Shown here: positions 50,136-58,959 of the stretch, one piece after another
Position numbering within the stretch: the first letter of the stretch is position 1
Layout of the letters: each line of letters starts with the position of its first letter
Origin: WHSW01 sp963767475
Lineage (GTDB): Bacteria; Actinomycetota; Thermoleophilia; Solirubrobacterales; 70-9
Assembly: GCA_963767475.1 (NCBI GenBank)
Contig: CAVYEI010000005.1
Span: 434,001-498,000, forward strand
DNA: 64,000 nt
Reading direction: 5' to 3'
Notes under the pieces: generated by a model
What the model was told of the DNA's origin: nothing
The model's database searches: none
Seen by the model: only the letters and a program-made list of their open reading frames with translations
Program-made: the position numbers and the translations under genes

Positions 50136-50721
50136 GACGACGGTGACGACAGATGTCCGCGACCGGCGAGAGCTGATCGCCGAGGCGGCGCTCGCGGTGC
50201 TCGAGGCCGAGGGCGGGCGTGGCCTCACCCACCGCGCCGTCGACCGCCGCGCCGGCCTGCCCCAGGGCTCGACCAGCAACTACTTCCAGACCCGCGAGGC
50301 GCTGCTGACCGCGGCGCTGCTGCGCCTGGTCGAGCTCGAGCGCCCATCCGTGCGGGCGATGGAGGCGCTCGTGCCCGATGGCCCCTACGAGCCCCACCGG
50401 GCGGCCGAGCTGGTCGCCGAGCAGGTCCGCAGCTGGCTCACGCCCGAGCGAGCGGGGCTGGCGCTGGCGCGCTATGAGCTCTTTCTCGAGGCACGGCGCC
50501 GGCCGAAGTTCCAACTGGCGCTCGACGAGGTCCGCCGCGAGTACCTGCTGCTGGCCGAGCAGTTGCTGCCGACGGCGGGCTGCGGCGACCCCCATCGCCA
50601 CGCTCCGCAGCTGCTGGCGTTGTTCGACGGCCTGCTCTTGAACCAGCTGCTGCAGCCGGCGACCGAGCTCTCCGACGACGGTCTCGTCGATCAGCTCGAG
50701 CGCTTCTTTGCCACCTGCTGA
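50134..50721 (+). CDS. TetR-family transcriptional regulator
   Basis: 195 residues from GTG 50134 (GTG 50143 is possible). The N-terminal helix-turn-helix reads RRELIAEAALAVLEAEGGRG then LTHRAVDRRAGLPQGSTSNY and FQTREALLTAALL, the classic TetR layout. The C-terminal ligand-binding helices run to FFATC. It probably represses itself and the divergent P450 by binding the palindrome at 50122-50135. The likely inducer is a P450 substrate, which is inference. A cupin gene follows on the same strand. Confidence 0.9.
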   Translation: MTTVTTDVRDRRELIAEAALAVLEAEGGRGLTHRAVDRRAGLPQGSTSNYFQTREALLTAALLRLVELERPSVRAMEALVPDGPYEPHRAAELVAEQVRSWLTPERAGLALARYELFLEARRRPKFQLALDEVRREYLLLAEQLLPTAGCGDPHRHAPQLLALFDGLLLNQLLQPATELSDDGLVDQLERFFATC

Positions 50722-50794
50722 GGCACTGTTACCGTGTCGAACAGGCGCGGAGGCTCGATGTGGGGAGATCAACGAGCGGGAAAGGGAGATCGAG

Positions 50795-51211
50795 TTGGAT
50801 CCCAAGAACAAGGACGGCCTCGAGATCGGCAAGCTGACCTCGAGCACCAGCGACGATGCGGAGTGGGTCGGTGGCTTCTTCGCCCACGGCGGCGACGGAG
50901 CCGCGAGTTCGACGGTGATCTACTTCGCCGTGCCGCCGGGCAAGCGGCTCGGCCGCCACACCGACACCGCCGAGGAGACCCAGTTCATTCTCTCCGGCAG
51001 CGGCGAGCTGCTGCGCGACAAGGGCTCCGACCCCGTGGGCGCCGGCGACGTCGTCGTGCTCGCCGAGGGCGAGGCTCACGACCTCCACAACACCGGCTCC
51101 GAGGACCTCGAGGTGATCGGGTTCTTCTCCGGCCCGGCCGTTCAGCAGCTCTGGACCACCGAGGTCTGGCAGCCCGGCGACCTCAAGGTCACCGGCACGC
51201 CGGAGAGCTGA
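50795..51211 (+). CDS. Cupin-domain protein, first of a pair
   Basis: 138 residues from TTG 50795, with AAGGGAG 7 nt upstream. Cupin motif 1: RLGRHTDTAEETQFILSGSG; motif 2: GAGDVVVLAEGEAHDLHN. The C-terminal part is SGPAVQQLWTTEVW. A single beta-barrel, cytoplasmic. Two cupins and a P450 with a TetR regulator suggest a small catabolic or stress locus; the substrates cannot be told from sequence. Confidence 0.8.
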   Translation: MDPKNKDGLEIGKLTSSTSDDAEWVGGFFAHGGDGAASSTVIYFAVPPGKRLGRHTDTAEETQFILSGSGELLRDKGSDPVGAGDVVVLAEGEAHDLHNTGSEDLEVIGFFSGPAVQQLWTTEVWQPGDLKVTGTPES

Positions 51212-51225
51212 GCCCGGCGCAAGCG

Positions 51226-51693
51226 ATGAACCGAGTCAACATCGCCACGCCGACGTTCGAGTACGACGAGGAGGATCCCGACGGCTTTCGCTGCGGCATG
51301 GCCCGCGTCGGGCCGAAGCTCGGCGCCGTGCAGATGGGCACCAGCGTCTACGAGCTGCCGCCGGGCCAGGCGCTCTGCCCCTACCACTACGAGTACGCCG
51401 AGGAGGAGTGGCTGCTGGTGCTCGAGGGACGCCCGACCCTGCGCGATCCCGGCGGCACGGCGGAGCTCGAGCCCTGGGACCTGGTCATGTTCCCGACCGG
51501 CCCCGAGGGCGCCCACGGATTGCGCAACGAGACCGAGGAGACCGTCCGCGTGCTCATGTACTCGACGATCGAGCACCCCGCGATCACCGTCTATCCCGAC
51601 AGCGACAAGGTCGGGATCTGGACCGGCAACAAGGCCGACGACATGATCGCGCCGCGCTCGAGCAAGGTTGGCTACTACCACGGCGAGACCTAG
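51226..51693 (+). CDS. Cupin-domain protein, second of a pair
   Basis: 155 residues from ATG 51226, 14 nt after the first cupin stop. Motif 1: LCPYHYEYAEEEWLLVLEGR; motif 2: EPWDLVMFPTGPEGAHGLRN. DSDKVGIWTGNKADD near the end is typical of a conserved actinobacterial cupin subgroup, often annotated as mannose-6-phosphate isomerase-like. The two cupins are only distantly alike, so this is not a recent duplication. Probably co-transcribed with the first. Confidence 0.83.
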   Translation: MNRVNIATPTFEYDEEDPDGFRCGMARVGPKLGAVQMGTSVYELPPGQALCPYHYEYAEEEWLLVLEGRPTLRDPGGTAELEPWDLVMFPTGPEGAHGLRNETEETVRVLMYSTIEHPAITVYPDSDKVGIWTGNKADDMIAPRSSKVGYYHGET

Positions 51694-51722
51694 ATCACCG
51701 AGTGGGCCGATCGCCGAGTCAC

Positions 51723-51728
51723 TAACCT
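51723..51728 (+). promoter_or_regulatory. Start-proximal -10 element of the DUF3089 gene
   Basis: TAACCT is 7 nt before ATG 51736, with no Shine-Dalgarno. Confidence 0.4.
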
Positions 51729-51735
51729 GGCCGCG

Positions 51736-52893
51736 ATGCGTTCATGGATGAACCGCCGAGTCGCAACCGCCTGCGGCATTCTGCTCGCCCTCGCCTGCGC
51801 CGCCCCGCCGGCGGCCTCGGCGGCCTCGGCGGCCAAGGACACCACGGTCTGGCTCTGCAAGCCCGGCCTCGCCGACAACCCCTGCAAGCCGGGCTTCGAC
51901 ACGGCTCAGATCTCGCCCACGGGCGAGGTGCTCGGGACCGAGGTGGTGAAGCCGGATCGCAAGCAGAAGGCCGACTGCTTCTACGTCTACCCGACGGTCA
52001 GCGACGACCCGACGCCGAACTCGGACCTCTCGATCGACCCCGAGGAGCGCTCGATCGCGCTCTATCAGGCGGCCCGCTACTCGCTCCACTGCCGCGTCTT
52101 CGCGCCCATGTACCGCCAGATCACTCTCGCCTCGCTGTTCGGGGCCCAGCCGATCACCGAGGAGATGAGCCAGCTCGCCTACGGCGACGTGGTCGCCGCC
52201 TGGAAGACCTACCTGGCGAAGTACAACCAGGGCCGGGGCGTGATCCTGATCGGCCACTCGCAGGGCACCTACCTGCTCCGTCAGCTGATCCACGAGCACG
52301 TCGACCCGAAGCCGGGCGTGCGCAAGCGCCTCGTCTCGGCTGTGCTGCTGGGCGGCAACGTGACCGTGCGCGAGGGCGACACCGTGGGCGGCGACTTCAA
52401 GAAGATTCCCGGCTGCGAGACGCCGAAGCAGATCGGCTGCGCGCTCGCCTTCTCCGCCTTCAACGCGCCCGTGCCCGCGGACGCCCGCTTCGGCCGGCCG
52501 GGGAGCGTGATCATCCCCGGCCTCCCATCGACCGGCGACGTCCTTTGCACCAACCCCGCGGCCCTCGGCGGCGGCCCCGCGCAGCTGCGCACCGTCTACC
52601 CGACCGAGCCCTTCGCGCCGGGGACGACGATCGGCACCGCGACCGAGGCGGTCGGCATCCCGCGGCCCGCGGTCACGACTCCCTGGTCGCAGTCCGACGC
52701 CTACACCGGCGAGTGCTCGTCGGCCGATGACGCCCACGTGCTCCAGATCAGCCCGGTGGGTGGCGCCCCGGTGCTGAACGCGATTCCCGATCCGGGCTGG
52801 GGCCTGCACCTCGTCGACGCCAACATCGCGCTCGGCAACCTGACGGCGGTGGTCAAGCGCCAGATCAAGGCGTACCTGAAGGCGGCCTCGTAG
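51736..52893 (+). CDS. Secreted DUF3089 alpha/beta-hydrolase
   Basis: 385 residues. Signal peptide (RRVATACGILLALACAAPPA). After WLCKPGLADNPC and a Cys-rich start, the nucleophile elbow GHSQG lies near residue 174 (VILIGHSQGTYLLRQLI), with VYPTVSDDP upstream and a C-terminal LHLVDANIALGNLT carrying the candidate catalytic His. Six or more cysteines may make disulfides. DUF3089 proteins are exported esterase/lipase-like hydrolases of unknown substrate. It overlaps the end of the patatin gene on the other strand by 29 nt. Confidence 0.86.
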   Translation: MRSWMNRRVATACGILLALACAAPPAASAASAAKDTTVWLCKPGLADNPCKPGFDTAQISPTGEVLGTEVVKPDRKQKADCFYVYPTVSDDPTPNSDLSIDPEERSIALYQAARYSLHCRVFAPMYRQITLASLFGAQPITEEMSQLAYGDVVAAWKTYLAKYNQGRGVILIGHSQGTYLLRQLIHEHVDPKPGVRKRLVSAVLLGGNVTVREGDTVGGDFKKIPGCETPKQIGCALAFSAFNAPVPADARFGRPGSVIIPGLPSTGDVLCTNPAALGGGPAQLRTVYPTEPFAPGTTIGTATEAVGIPRPAVTTPWSQSDAYTGECSSADDAHVLQISPVGGAPVLNAIPDPGWGLHLVDANIALGNLTAVVKRQIKAYLKAAS

Positions 52894-54724
52894 GCGCCTC
52901 GGCGACCCGGCCGACCTTCCCCGAAAGCGGCCGGATCGCGAGCTGCAGCAGGGCCCAGACGAACAGCAGCGGGGCGAGCAGCACCGGGATCAGCGCGCCG
53001 ACCAGCCAGTCGATCGGCACCCTGGCGATCCCCCTCGTGCCCGTCGCCAGGTAGGCGCCGATGATCACCGCCGGGACGCCGAAGGCGGCGACCGCGGTCC
53101 ACACCGGCTGATCGTCGCCGAGCCAGCCGAACAGCTGCTCGCGGTTGATCGCGGCGAGCGCGACCAGCGCCACCAGGGCGAGCAGGCTGAACGCCTTCAG
53201 CGCCCGCGAGCTGCTCAGGGCGTAGGCGGCGAGACGGAAGAAGCTGCGCCGGCCCGCGCCGATCACCCGCATGTAGTCGGCGGTCGGGCTTGCCAGCAGG
53301 CCCGCCACCGCCCCGAAACGCCAGCGCCCCGGGTCGACGGCGGCGGCGGGCTCGGCGGCGAGCGCGTCGAAGCCCTTCTCGCGCAGCTCGTGGGCGCTCA
53401 TCAGGTAGCCGTCGGTCGAGAGCGAGAAGGCCTCGGTGTCGTTGAAGAAGTCGAGGTCGGTCCGCAATCGCGCCAGCGCCTTCTGCACGTCCGGGTCGAC
53501 GCCGAACTGCGAGCTGTGCGCGGCGCCCTCGCGCTCCTCGCTCGCCTCGGCAAGCGACTCGCCCGGGGCGAGCGCCTTCCCGGTCAGCCCCTTGCGCAGG
53601 TGCATGAGCGCGAACTGGTGGCGACGAGAGGAGACGTGGACAAGCTGCTCGTCGCGGATCCGGTCGCCCTGGATGCTCATCGAGCGGGTCATCACCCCCG
53701 GCACCCGCCCCGACGGCTTCTCCTCGTCGGGGAGCTGCAGCGAGGCGTCGCTGACGATCAGATGGGTGCACTGCTCGTCGAAGAGGCCCTGGACGCCCTG
53801 GTTGTCCTGGACGCCGCCATCGACGAGCTGGACCGTGATCCCGTCGTAGAGGTCGCTGATCGCCAGCGGATGAAAGAGCCCGGGCACGCAGGCGGAGGCG
53901 GCGACGGCGAGCGCCAGCGGGAAGTCGCGCTGGGCCTCGGTCACGCGTGGCTTGCCCTCGCGCGGCTCGAAGTAGCCCTGCCGGAGGCGCATGTTCTTGT
54001 CGGAGTCCTCGACCACGCGGCGCATCTCCTCGTTTTCGAGCAGCGGCTCGCCCATGCGCACCGCCTCGAAGCGCCAGTTGTGACCGGAGTTGAGCGAGGT
54101 CGCGTTGAGCAGCAGGATCGGCACCTTGGCGCTCAGCAGGTGGTTGTCCTCGTCGGGCTTGAAGCCCTCCGCCTGCTCCGGCGGGTGGATCAGCAACTCG
54201 CGCAGCTCGATCTGTGTCTCGGCGCCCCAGCGGGTGCGTGGGCGCTTGCCCTCCCAGGCCGGGTTGTAGAGGTAGAGGTCGTAGAGGTCGCCGATCCGGT
54301 CCGAGCGCGAGTAGCGGCGCGAGGCCATGGCGAAGTTCTTGAACGGGTTGAGGAAGATCCGCCCGCGGATGTTCTTGCGCACCATGGCTCGCAGCCGATC
54401 GGCGACGTCGGCGACCAGCTCGCAGTACATCTGATCGGTGATCTCGCTCTGCGGGCGCGCCTGCAGCAGCCACTTCAACCGCAGGTAGTAGGCGGCGCCG
54501 ACGATCGAGCCGCCGGAGACGGTCGAGATCACCTCGACCCGGCGCAGGAGCCCGAGCTCGGCGAGCCGGGCGAGCACGCCGAGGTGAAAGAACGCCGCCC
54601 GGAAGCCGCCGCCGGAAAGCGCCAGGCCGACCTTGGGCTCGGTACTCAGGCGCTCAGCCCTTCTCGACCTTCCACTTGGCGACCGCCGCGCTGGCGTCGA
54701 CGTTGCCGGCGGCGTCGATCGCAC
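52865..54724 (-). CDS. Patatin-like phospholipase with C-terminal membrane helices
   Basis: 619 residues if GTG 54724 is used; that start lies inside the upstream gene by 71 nt. The family begins only at KVGLALSGGGFRAAFFH, and no ATG, GTG or TTG lies between; a CTG at 54649 is possible. The oxyanion loop is GGGFRAA, the nucleophile motif is VSGGSI and the Asp motif is VDGGVQDN. Hydrophobic segments near residues 500-590 (FSLLALVALVALAAI, AAFGVPAVIIGAYLA, LIPVLLAPLLFVWALLQL) anchor it. It should be a membrane-bound lipid acyl hydrolase. Confidence 0.88.
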   Translation of the reverse strand: MRSTPPATSTPARRSPSGRSRRAERLSTEPKVGLALSGGGFRAAFFHLGVLARLAELGLLRRVEVISTVSGGSIVGAAYYLRLKWLLQARPQSEITDQMYCELVADVADRLRAMVRKNIRGRIFLNPFKNFAMASRRYSRSDRIGDLYDLYLYNPAWEGKRPRTRWGAETQIELRELLIHPPEQAEGFKPDEDNHLLSAKVPILLLNATSLNSGHNWRFEAVRMGEPLLENEEMRRVVEDSDKNMRLRQGYFEPREGKPRVTEAQRDFPLALAVAASACVPGLFHPLAISDLYDGITVQLVDGGVQDNQGVQGLFDEQCTHLIVSDASLQLPDEEKPSGRVPGVMTRSMSIQGDRIRDEQLVHVSSRRHQFALMHLRKGLTGKALAPGESLAEASEEREGAAHSSQFGVDPDVQKALARLRTDLDFFNDTEAFSLSTDGYLMSAHELREKGFDALAAEPAAAVDPGRWRFGAVAGLLASPTADYMRVIGAGRRSFFRLAAYALSSSRALKAFSLLALVALVALAAINREQLFGWLGDDQPVWTAVAAFGVPAVIIGAYLATGTRGIARVPIDWLVGALIPVLLAPLLFVWALLQLAIRPLSGKVGRVAEAPTRPPSGTP

Positions 54725-56822
54725 GCACCTTGAACTTATGCCTGCCGCGATCGACGCCCTTGCGGAACGGGCTCGAGCAGGACCGGTAGTCCTGCTTGTC
54801 GACCTTGCACTCGAAGTCCGAGTTCGCTTCGTCGGACTCGAACCTGAACTTGGCCGTCCTGCTCTGCGTCTTCGCCTTCGGCTCCTTGGTGATCGTGGTC
54901 TCGGGCGCGTCGGTGTCGGGCGTCGCGCCGGGTGGGCCGGGCGGCGGGGAGCCGCCGGGGTGCGGTCCGGTGTAGCGCAGGATCTGGAGCCCGAAGTCGC
55001 GGTCGGAGCCCGCGATCAGCCGCTCGCCCTGGGGCGTCGTGAACTGCTCGATGCCCCAGAAGTTGCTGCCCTGGGGGTCGATCCAAGCTCCGGTCTGGTC
55101 GAGGCCCGCGGCGCCGAACGTGAATACGCGAATGCCGCCTGAGTAATACGACGAGTAGGCGAGGTTCTCGTCGGGGTCGGTCGCGAACTCGTGAATCGAG
55201 AGGTCGCCGAAGTTGCTGGCGTAGTTCTCATTCAGCGCCTCCGGGATCGCGAACGAATCGATCTCCTCGCTGGTGTCGGCGTCGTAGAGGTGGGCGTAGC
55301 CCCAGCCGTCGAACGCCGATTCGATCTCGAACTCGAGCCCGCCGGTGCCGACCGCCGGGGCGTCCGTATCCGCCGGCGTCTCGGCCGCCGCCCCGGTGCA
55401 CTGATACGTGCCGGAGTCGAAGGTGCCGAGGATTCGCAGGCCGTTGGCGCGGCCGACGAAGACAGCCGGGATGTCGGTGGTATCCGGATCGACGAGCATG
55501 TTGATCAATCCCTCACAGCGTCCGCCGCCGGCGCCGAAGCTGTTGTTGAAGATCACCGCCATCTCGTAGCCGGCGTCCTCGATCGCGTCGATCTTCTCCT
55601 GGAAGCCGCCGGCGCAGACGCCGCGTTCGGCGACCGCGACCGTGACCCCGGCCGGTGGCGCCGCGACCGTACCGGTGCAGGCCGCGCCGACGAACACCGT
55701 GTCGCCGCCGATCGTGCCCCCGGGCTCGATCGGCTCCGCCGCGGAGAGCGCGAAGGCGAACTCGAAGCCTTCGAACGGGGGCTCGAGGATCTCGCTGGTC
55801 AGCCGGAATTGGTTGAAGTCCTCGTCGGCGGCGAGGAAGAACTCGTTGTCGTGCGAGTACTCGGCCTCGTGGGCGTTGCCCTCCGGGGGCTCGAAGTCGG
55901 TCAGCGGATCGACTCCGGGGAAGTCCGTGTCGGTGATCAGCGTCGGACTCGCCGGGTTGGTGACGTCGAGCTGGACATAGCCGGCGTCCCAATAGCTGAC
56001 CAGCATCCGCATCTGGCCACCGATCCGCTTCACGACCATGTCGTGGTTGAAGATGTTGTTGCCGTTCGCCGACGGCCCGACGATGCCCGGGAACAGGTCG
56101 ACCAGGTCGAGGTCGGCGATCAGCTCCGGATCGGTGGGGTCGGTGATGTTGTAGATGTCGACGTCGGCGAGCTCGGTGTTGTCGACTCCGACCAGGAAGG
56201 CCTGCGGGCCGTCCTGCCAGACGAAGACGCTGTGGTAGGAGTTGGGGAGCTCACCGGGATCCTGAACCAGGGAGCCGTCGGGAGAGCGATCGCCCGCGTT
56301 CTCGACCAGGAGCACCGGGTTCGCCGGATCGGTGACGTCGTAGAGGTCGAAGCCGCCGGAGGTGACCGGCACGTCCACCGGGCGGGTGGCGTCGTTCGAG
56401 CAGGCCTCGTCGTTGACCGCGAGCAGGTCGCCGGTGAACTGCGGCGTGTCGAGTGAGACGACGTGCGCGCCCTCGCCGTGGTAGTAGCCGTCCGCGGCCT
56501 CGAGGAAGCCGATCTCCTGTGGGCTCGCCGGGTCGGAGATGTCGACGATGTAGGTGCCGCCCTTGGTGCAGGAGGGCTCGTCCCATGAGTTCAGGTAGGC
56601 GTGGTTCTCGTGCACCGCGAGATCGGCGATCTGACCGTCGACCATCGGGCCCTGAGCGGCCGCGGGCTCGAGCTCGCCGACGAGCTCCAGGTTCTGCTGT
56701 ACGGCAGGAAGGTGGGGGCCGGGTCCCGGCGCCGAATGATGCGCCGTCGCGACCGCGGGAAGCGCCAGCAGCGATGCGGCGCAGGCGAGGACGAACACTC
56801 GGCTCGAGCTACGAAATGGCAC
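54654..56822 (-). CDS. Secreted LVIVD-type propeller with inserted PA domain and Ig-like end
   Basis: 722 residues from GTG 56822, with AAAGGGG upstream and a clean signal peptide (VFVLACAASLLALPAVATA); longer frames reach 56918. Residues about 40-330 hold LVIVD-type repeats (TYIVDISDPASPQEIGFL, FDLYDVTDPANPVLLV, VDIYNITDPTDPELIADL, VQLDVTNPASPTLITDT). A protease-associated-like domain follows (IDAIEDAGYEMAVIFNNSFG) and then more repeats. The end is a lysine-rich Ig-like domain (CKVDKQDYRSCSSP) like that of the protease at 17437. Extracellular; role unknown. Confidence 0.82.
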   Translation of the reverse strand: MPFRSSSRVFVLACAASLLALPAVATAHHSAPGPGPHLPAVQQNLELVGELEPAAAQGPMVDGQIADLAVHENHAYLNSWDEPSCTKGGTYIVDISDPASPQEIGFLEAADGYYHGEGAHVVSLDTPQFTGDLLAVNDEACSNDATRPVDVPVTSGGFDLYDVTDPANPVLLVENAGDRSPDGSLVQDPGELPNSYHSVFVWQDGPQAFLVGVDNTELADVDIYNITDPTDPELIADLDLVDLFPGIVGPSANGNNIFNHDMVVKRIGGQMRMLVSYWDAGYVQLDVTNPASPTLITDTDFPGVDPLTDFEPPEGNAHEAEYSHDNEFFLAADEDFNQFRLTSEILEPPFEGFEFAFALSAAEPIEPGGTIGGDTVFVGAACTGTVAAPPAGVTVAVAERGVCAGGFQEKIDAIEDAGYEMAVIFNNSFGAGGGRCEGLINMLVDPDTTDIPAVFVGRANGLRILGTFDSGTYQCTGAAAETPADTDAPAVGTGGLEFEIESAFDGWGYAHLYDADTSEEIDSFAIPEALNENYASNFGDLSIHEFATDPDENLAYSSYYSGGIRVFTFGAAGLDQTGAWIDPQGSNFWGIEQFTTPQGERLIAGSDRDFGLQILRYTGPHPGGSPPPGPPGATPDTDAPETTITKEPKAKTQSRTAKFRFESDEANSDFECKVDKQDYRSCSSPFRKGVDRGRHKFKVRAIDAAGNVDASAAVAKWKVEKG

Positions 56823-56838
56823 GTTGGCCCCTTTCACT

Positions 56839-56854
56839 GGTCTTCGGAAAGACC
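56839..56854 (-). promoter_or_regulatory. Leader hairpin of the LVIVD protein gene
   Basis: GGTCTT-CGGA-AAGACC, perfect 6-bp arms, lies in the leader 16 nt above GTG 56822 and just before the ribosome site. It may stabilise the mRNA or limit ribosome access. Confidence 0.35.
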
Positions 56855-56961
56855 ACCCCGACATCCCCCCGGATGGTCGGACCGGCTCCTCCCGCGAGCT
56901 CGATCCGGCGCTATCCAATCACAGCGTTCGCGCGATTGCAACACCTGTCGCAAGCCCGGGT

Positions 56962-58959
56962 TCAGGAGCCGAGCTCGACCCGTCTTTCGACGCTGACGGC
57001 GTTGCCGGAACCGTCGATCACCCCGGTCGCAATCGTCGCCCTGGCGCCGCCCGCGCCGGCCAGCGCCCTGCGGACCCGCGCCCCGGCGCGCAGGAAGGCG
57101 TAGGTGCTCCCCGCGCCGTCGAGGCGCGCTGAAGCGCTCGCCACGGTCCGGTTTCGGCCCAGACCGAGCCGCCTGGCGGTGCGGCGGCTGAGCAAGAGCT
57201 CCGCCGTCGCCGCGCAGGCCTCCGAGCAGCGGATTCGGACGATCACCCCGGCGCGAAGCTGGCTCAGCGACTGGCGGCGAGCCGCGTGCGCGCGGGCATC
57301 CGGCGGTGTCTGGTCGGACCCGGGGGCGGGCGCGATCACCGACTCGTCGGGATCGCAGGCGGTGCCGACGCCGTCACCATCGGCGTCGAGCTGGTCGTTG
57401 ATCAGGCCGTCGCCGTCGATGTCGGTGGGCTCGAGGTTGTAGACGGTGGGGCAGTTGTCGAAGCCGTCGTCGAAGCGGTCGCCGTCGTCATCGCGATCAC
57501 ACAGGTCTCCCTTGTCGTCTCCGTCGAGATCCTGCTGTTCGGGATTGGTGTCCCCGGGGCTCGGCTGGGGGTCGAGGTCCCCGTTGGGGCAGTTGTCGTC
57601 GTCGTCGATGACTCCGTCGGTGTCGCTGTCCACCGGCGGGCACGGATCGCCGTAGCCGTCGCCGTCGGTGTCGATCTGGTCGGGATTTCGATCGAGGCGG
57701 CAGTTGTCGCCCGCGTCGGCGACGCCGTCCGCATCGTCGTCGGCGTCGCAGGCGTCGCCGTCGGGGTCGCCCGCCGGCATCGGCGGTGGCCCGGGGTCGG
57801 CGAGCAGGTCCTCGTCGGTGTTGATCTGGCTGCCGTTCTTGACCGTCGGGCAGTTGTCGTTGACGTCGAGCACCTCGTCGCCGTCGAGGTCTCCGGGCTC
57901 CGGGTGGTCCTGAATCGACGGCGCCTCGGGCCGGGCGCCGACGCTCGCGCCTCGCTCCCCGCCCGCGGCCAGCCGCACCGCGGGCGCGTCGCGCTTGCTC
58001 GTGTTCCCCGAGAGGTCGGTGGCGACCACGCCGAGGCGCAGGACGACCCTCCGCCCCCGCTGCAGGGCGCGCCCGACCTCGTCCCAGCGTGCGCGGCTGA
58101 GCTCGTAGGTGAGCACGATTCCGGCACCGCCGACCTCGAGCCGGCGCCGGTCGGTCTTCACCGGTCGCGAGAGGCCCGCGACGGCGAGGAAACCGGAGGC
58201 GCTGATCGCCCCGGGCTCACTCGAGGTTGCATAGACGCGAAGCCGGCGCGAGTTGCCCGGGCGCTGCACCGTCGGCGCGCCGACGGCGAGGATCGGGGGG
58301 CCGGGCTCGTCGCCGCCCGAGCCGGCGGGCGGCGCGGTCTCGACCCGGGCGACGCTCTCGCAGTCGGCGGCGACCTGGTCGAGCGTGTCGGCCTCGACCG
58401 TGTCGGCGCCCTGCCCGCAGTCGACCGTGTCGGCGATGCCGTCGCGAACCAGCAGCCGGTCGGCGCCGGGGCCGCCGTCGACGGTGTCGCTGCCGAGGTC
58501 GCCGGCGATCGAGTCGTCGCCGTCGCCGCCGCTGAGCGTGTCGTTGCCCTCGCCACCGGTGACCTCGTCGGCGGCCGGGCCGGCGGTCAGCTGGTCGGCG
58601 CCGGGCCCACCGAGGATCGTCGCCGGGATCGCGACCGAGACCACGGCGCTGTCCTCCCGTTCGCCGAGGCTCAGCCGCACGCGCTCGACCCCGGCCGCGG
58701 GGCAGAAGGCCTGGACGATGAAGCCGCCTCCGATCGCGCCCGGAGTGCAGCCGCCGGGATCGAGGCCGCCGTCGACGGTCGGGTCGTGGAACTCGATCCG
58801 ATCGCCGTCGGGGCGCACCGTGAGCGTGTTCAGGGAGGTCGCGTCCTGGGAGAGGTAGGAGATCAGCGCTCCGGCCGGGCGCACGAGCGAGTGCGCCTCA
58901 CCGGCCTGCGGCAGTGCCGCGGCGGCGAGCAGGGTGAGCGCGATCGCGGCACGCCTCAT
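56962..58959 (-). CDS. Exported RTX-like and thrombospondin type-3 repeat protein
   Basis: 665 residues from ATG 58959, overlapping the upstream lipoprotein gene as ATGA. Signal peptide RRAAIALTLLAAAALPQAG. Residues about 125-200 contain RTX-type calcium repeats (GGPGADQLTAG, GGEGNDTLSGGDGDDSI, GGPGADRLLV). Residues about 370-540 are thrombospondin type-3 repeats (DLDGDEVLDVNDNCP, DTDGVIDDDDNCP, DGDRFDDGFDNCP), also calcium-binding. A C-terminal domain of about 110 residues ends in VERRVELGS. Ca-dependent surface or matrix protein; no outer membrane sorting signal. Confidence 0.85.
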   Translation of the reverse strand: MRRAAIALTLLAAAALPQAGEAHSLVRPAGALISYLSQDATSLNTLTVRPDGDRIEFHDPTVDGGLDPGGCTPGAIGGGFIVQAFCPAAGVERVRLSLGEREDSAVVSVAIPATILGGPGADQLTAGPAADEVTGGEGNDTLSGGDGDDSIAGDLGSDTVDGGPGADRLLVRDGIADTVDCGQGADTVEADTLDQVAADCESVARVETAPPAGSGGDEPGPPILAVGAPTVQRPGNSRRLRVYATSSEPGAISASGFLAVAGLSRPVKTDRRRLEVGGAGIVLTYELSRARWDEVGRALQRGRRVVLRLGVVATDLSGNTSKRDAPAVRLAAGGERGASVGARPEAPSIQDHPEPGDLDGDEVLDVNDNCPTVKNGSQINTDEDLLADPGPPPMPAGDPDGDACDADDDADGVADAGDNCRLDRNPDQIDTDGDGYGDPCPPVDSDTDGVIDDDDNCPNGDLDPQPSPGDTNPEQQDLDGDDKGDLCDRDDDGDRFDDGFDNCPTVYNLEPTDIDGDGLINDQLDADGDGVGTACDPDESVIAPAPGSDQTPPDARAHAARRQSLSQLRAGVIVRIRCSEACAATAELLLSRRTARRLGLGRNRTVASASARLDGAGSTYAFLRAGARVRRALAGAGGARATIATGVIDGSGNAVSVERRVELGS

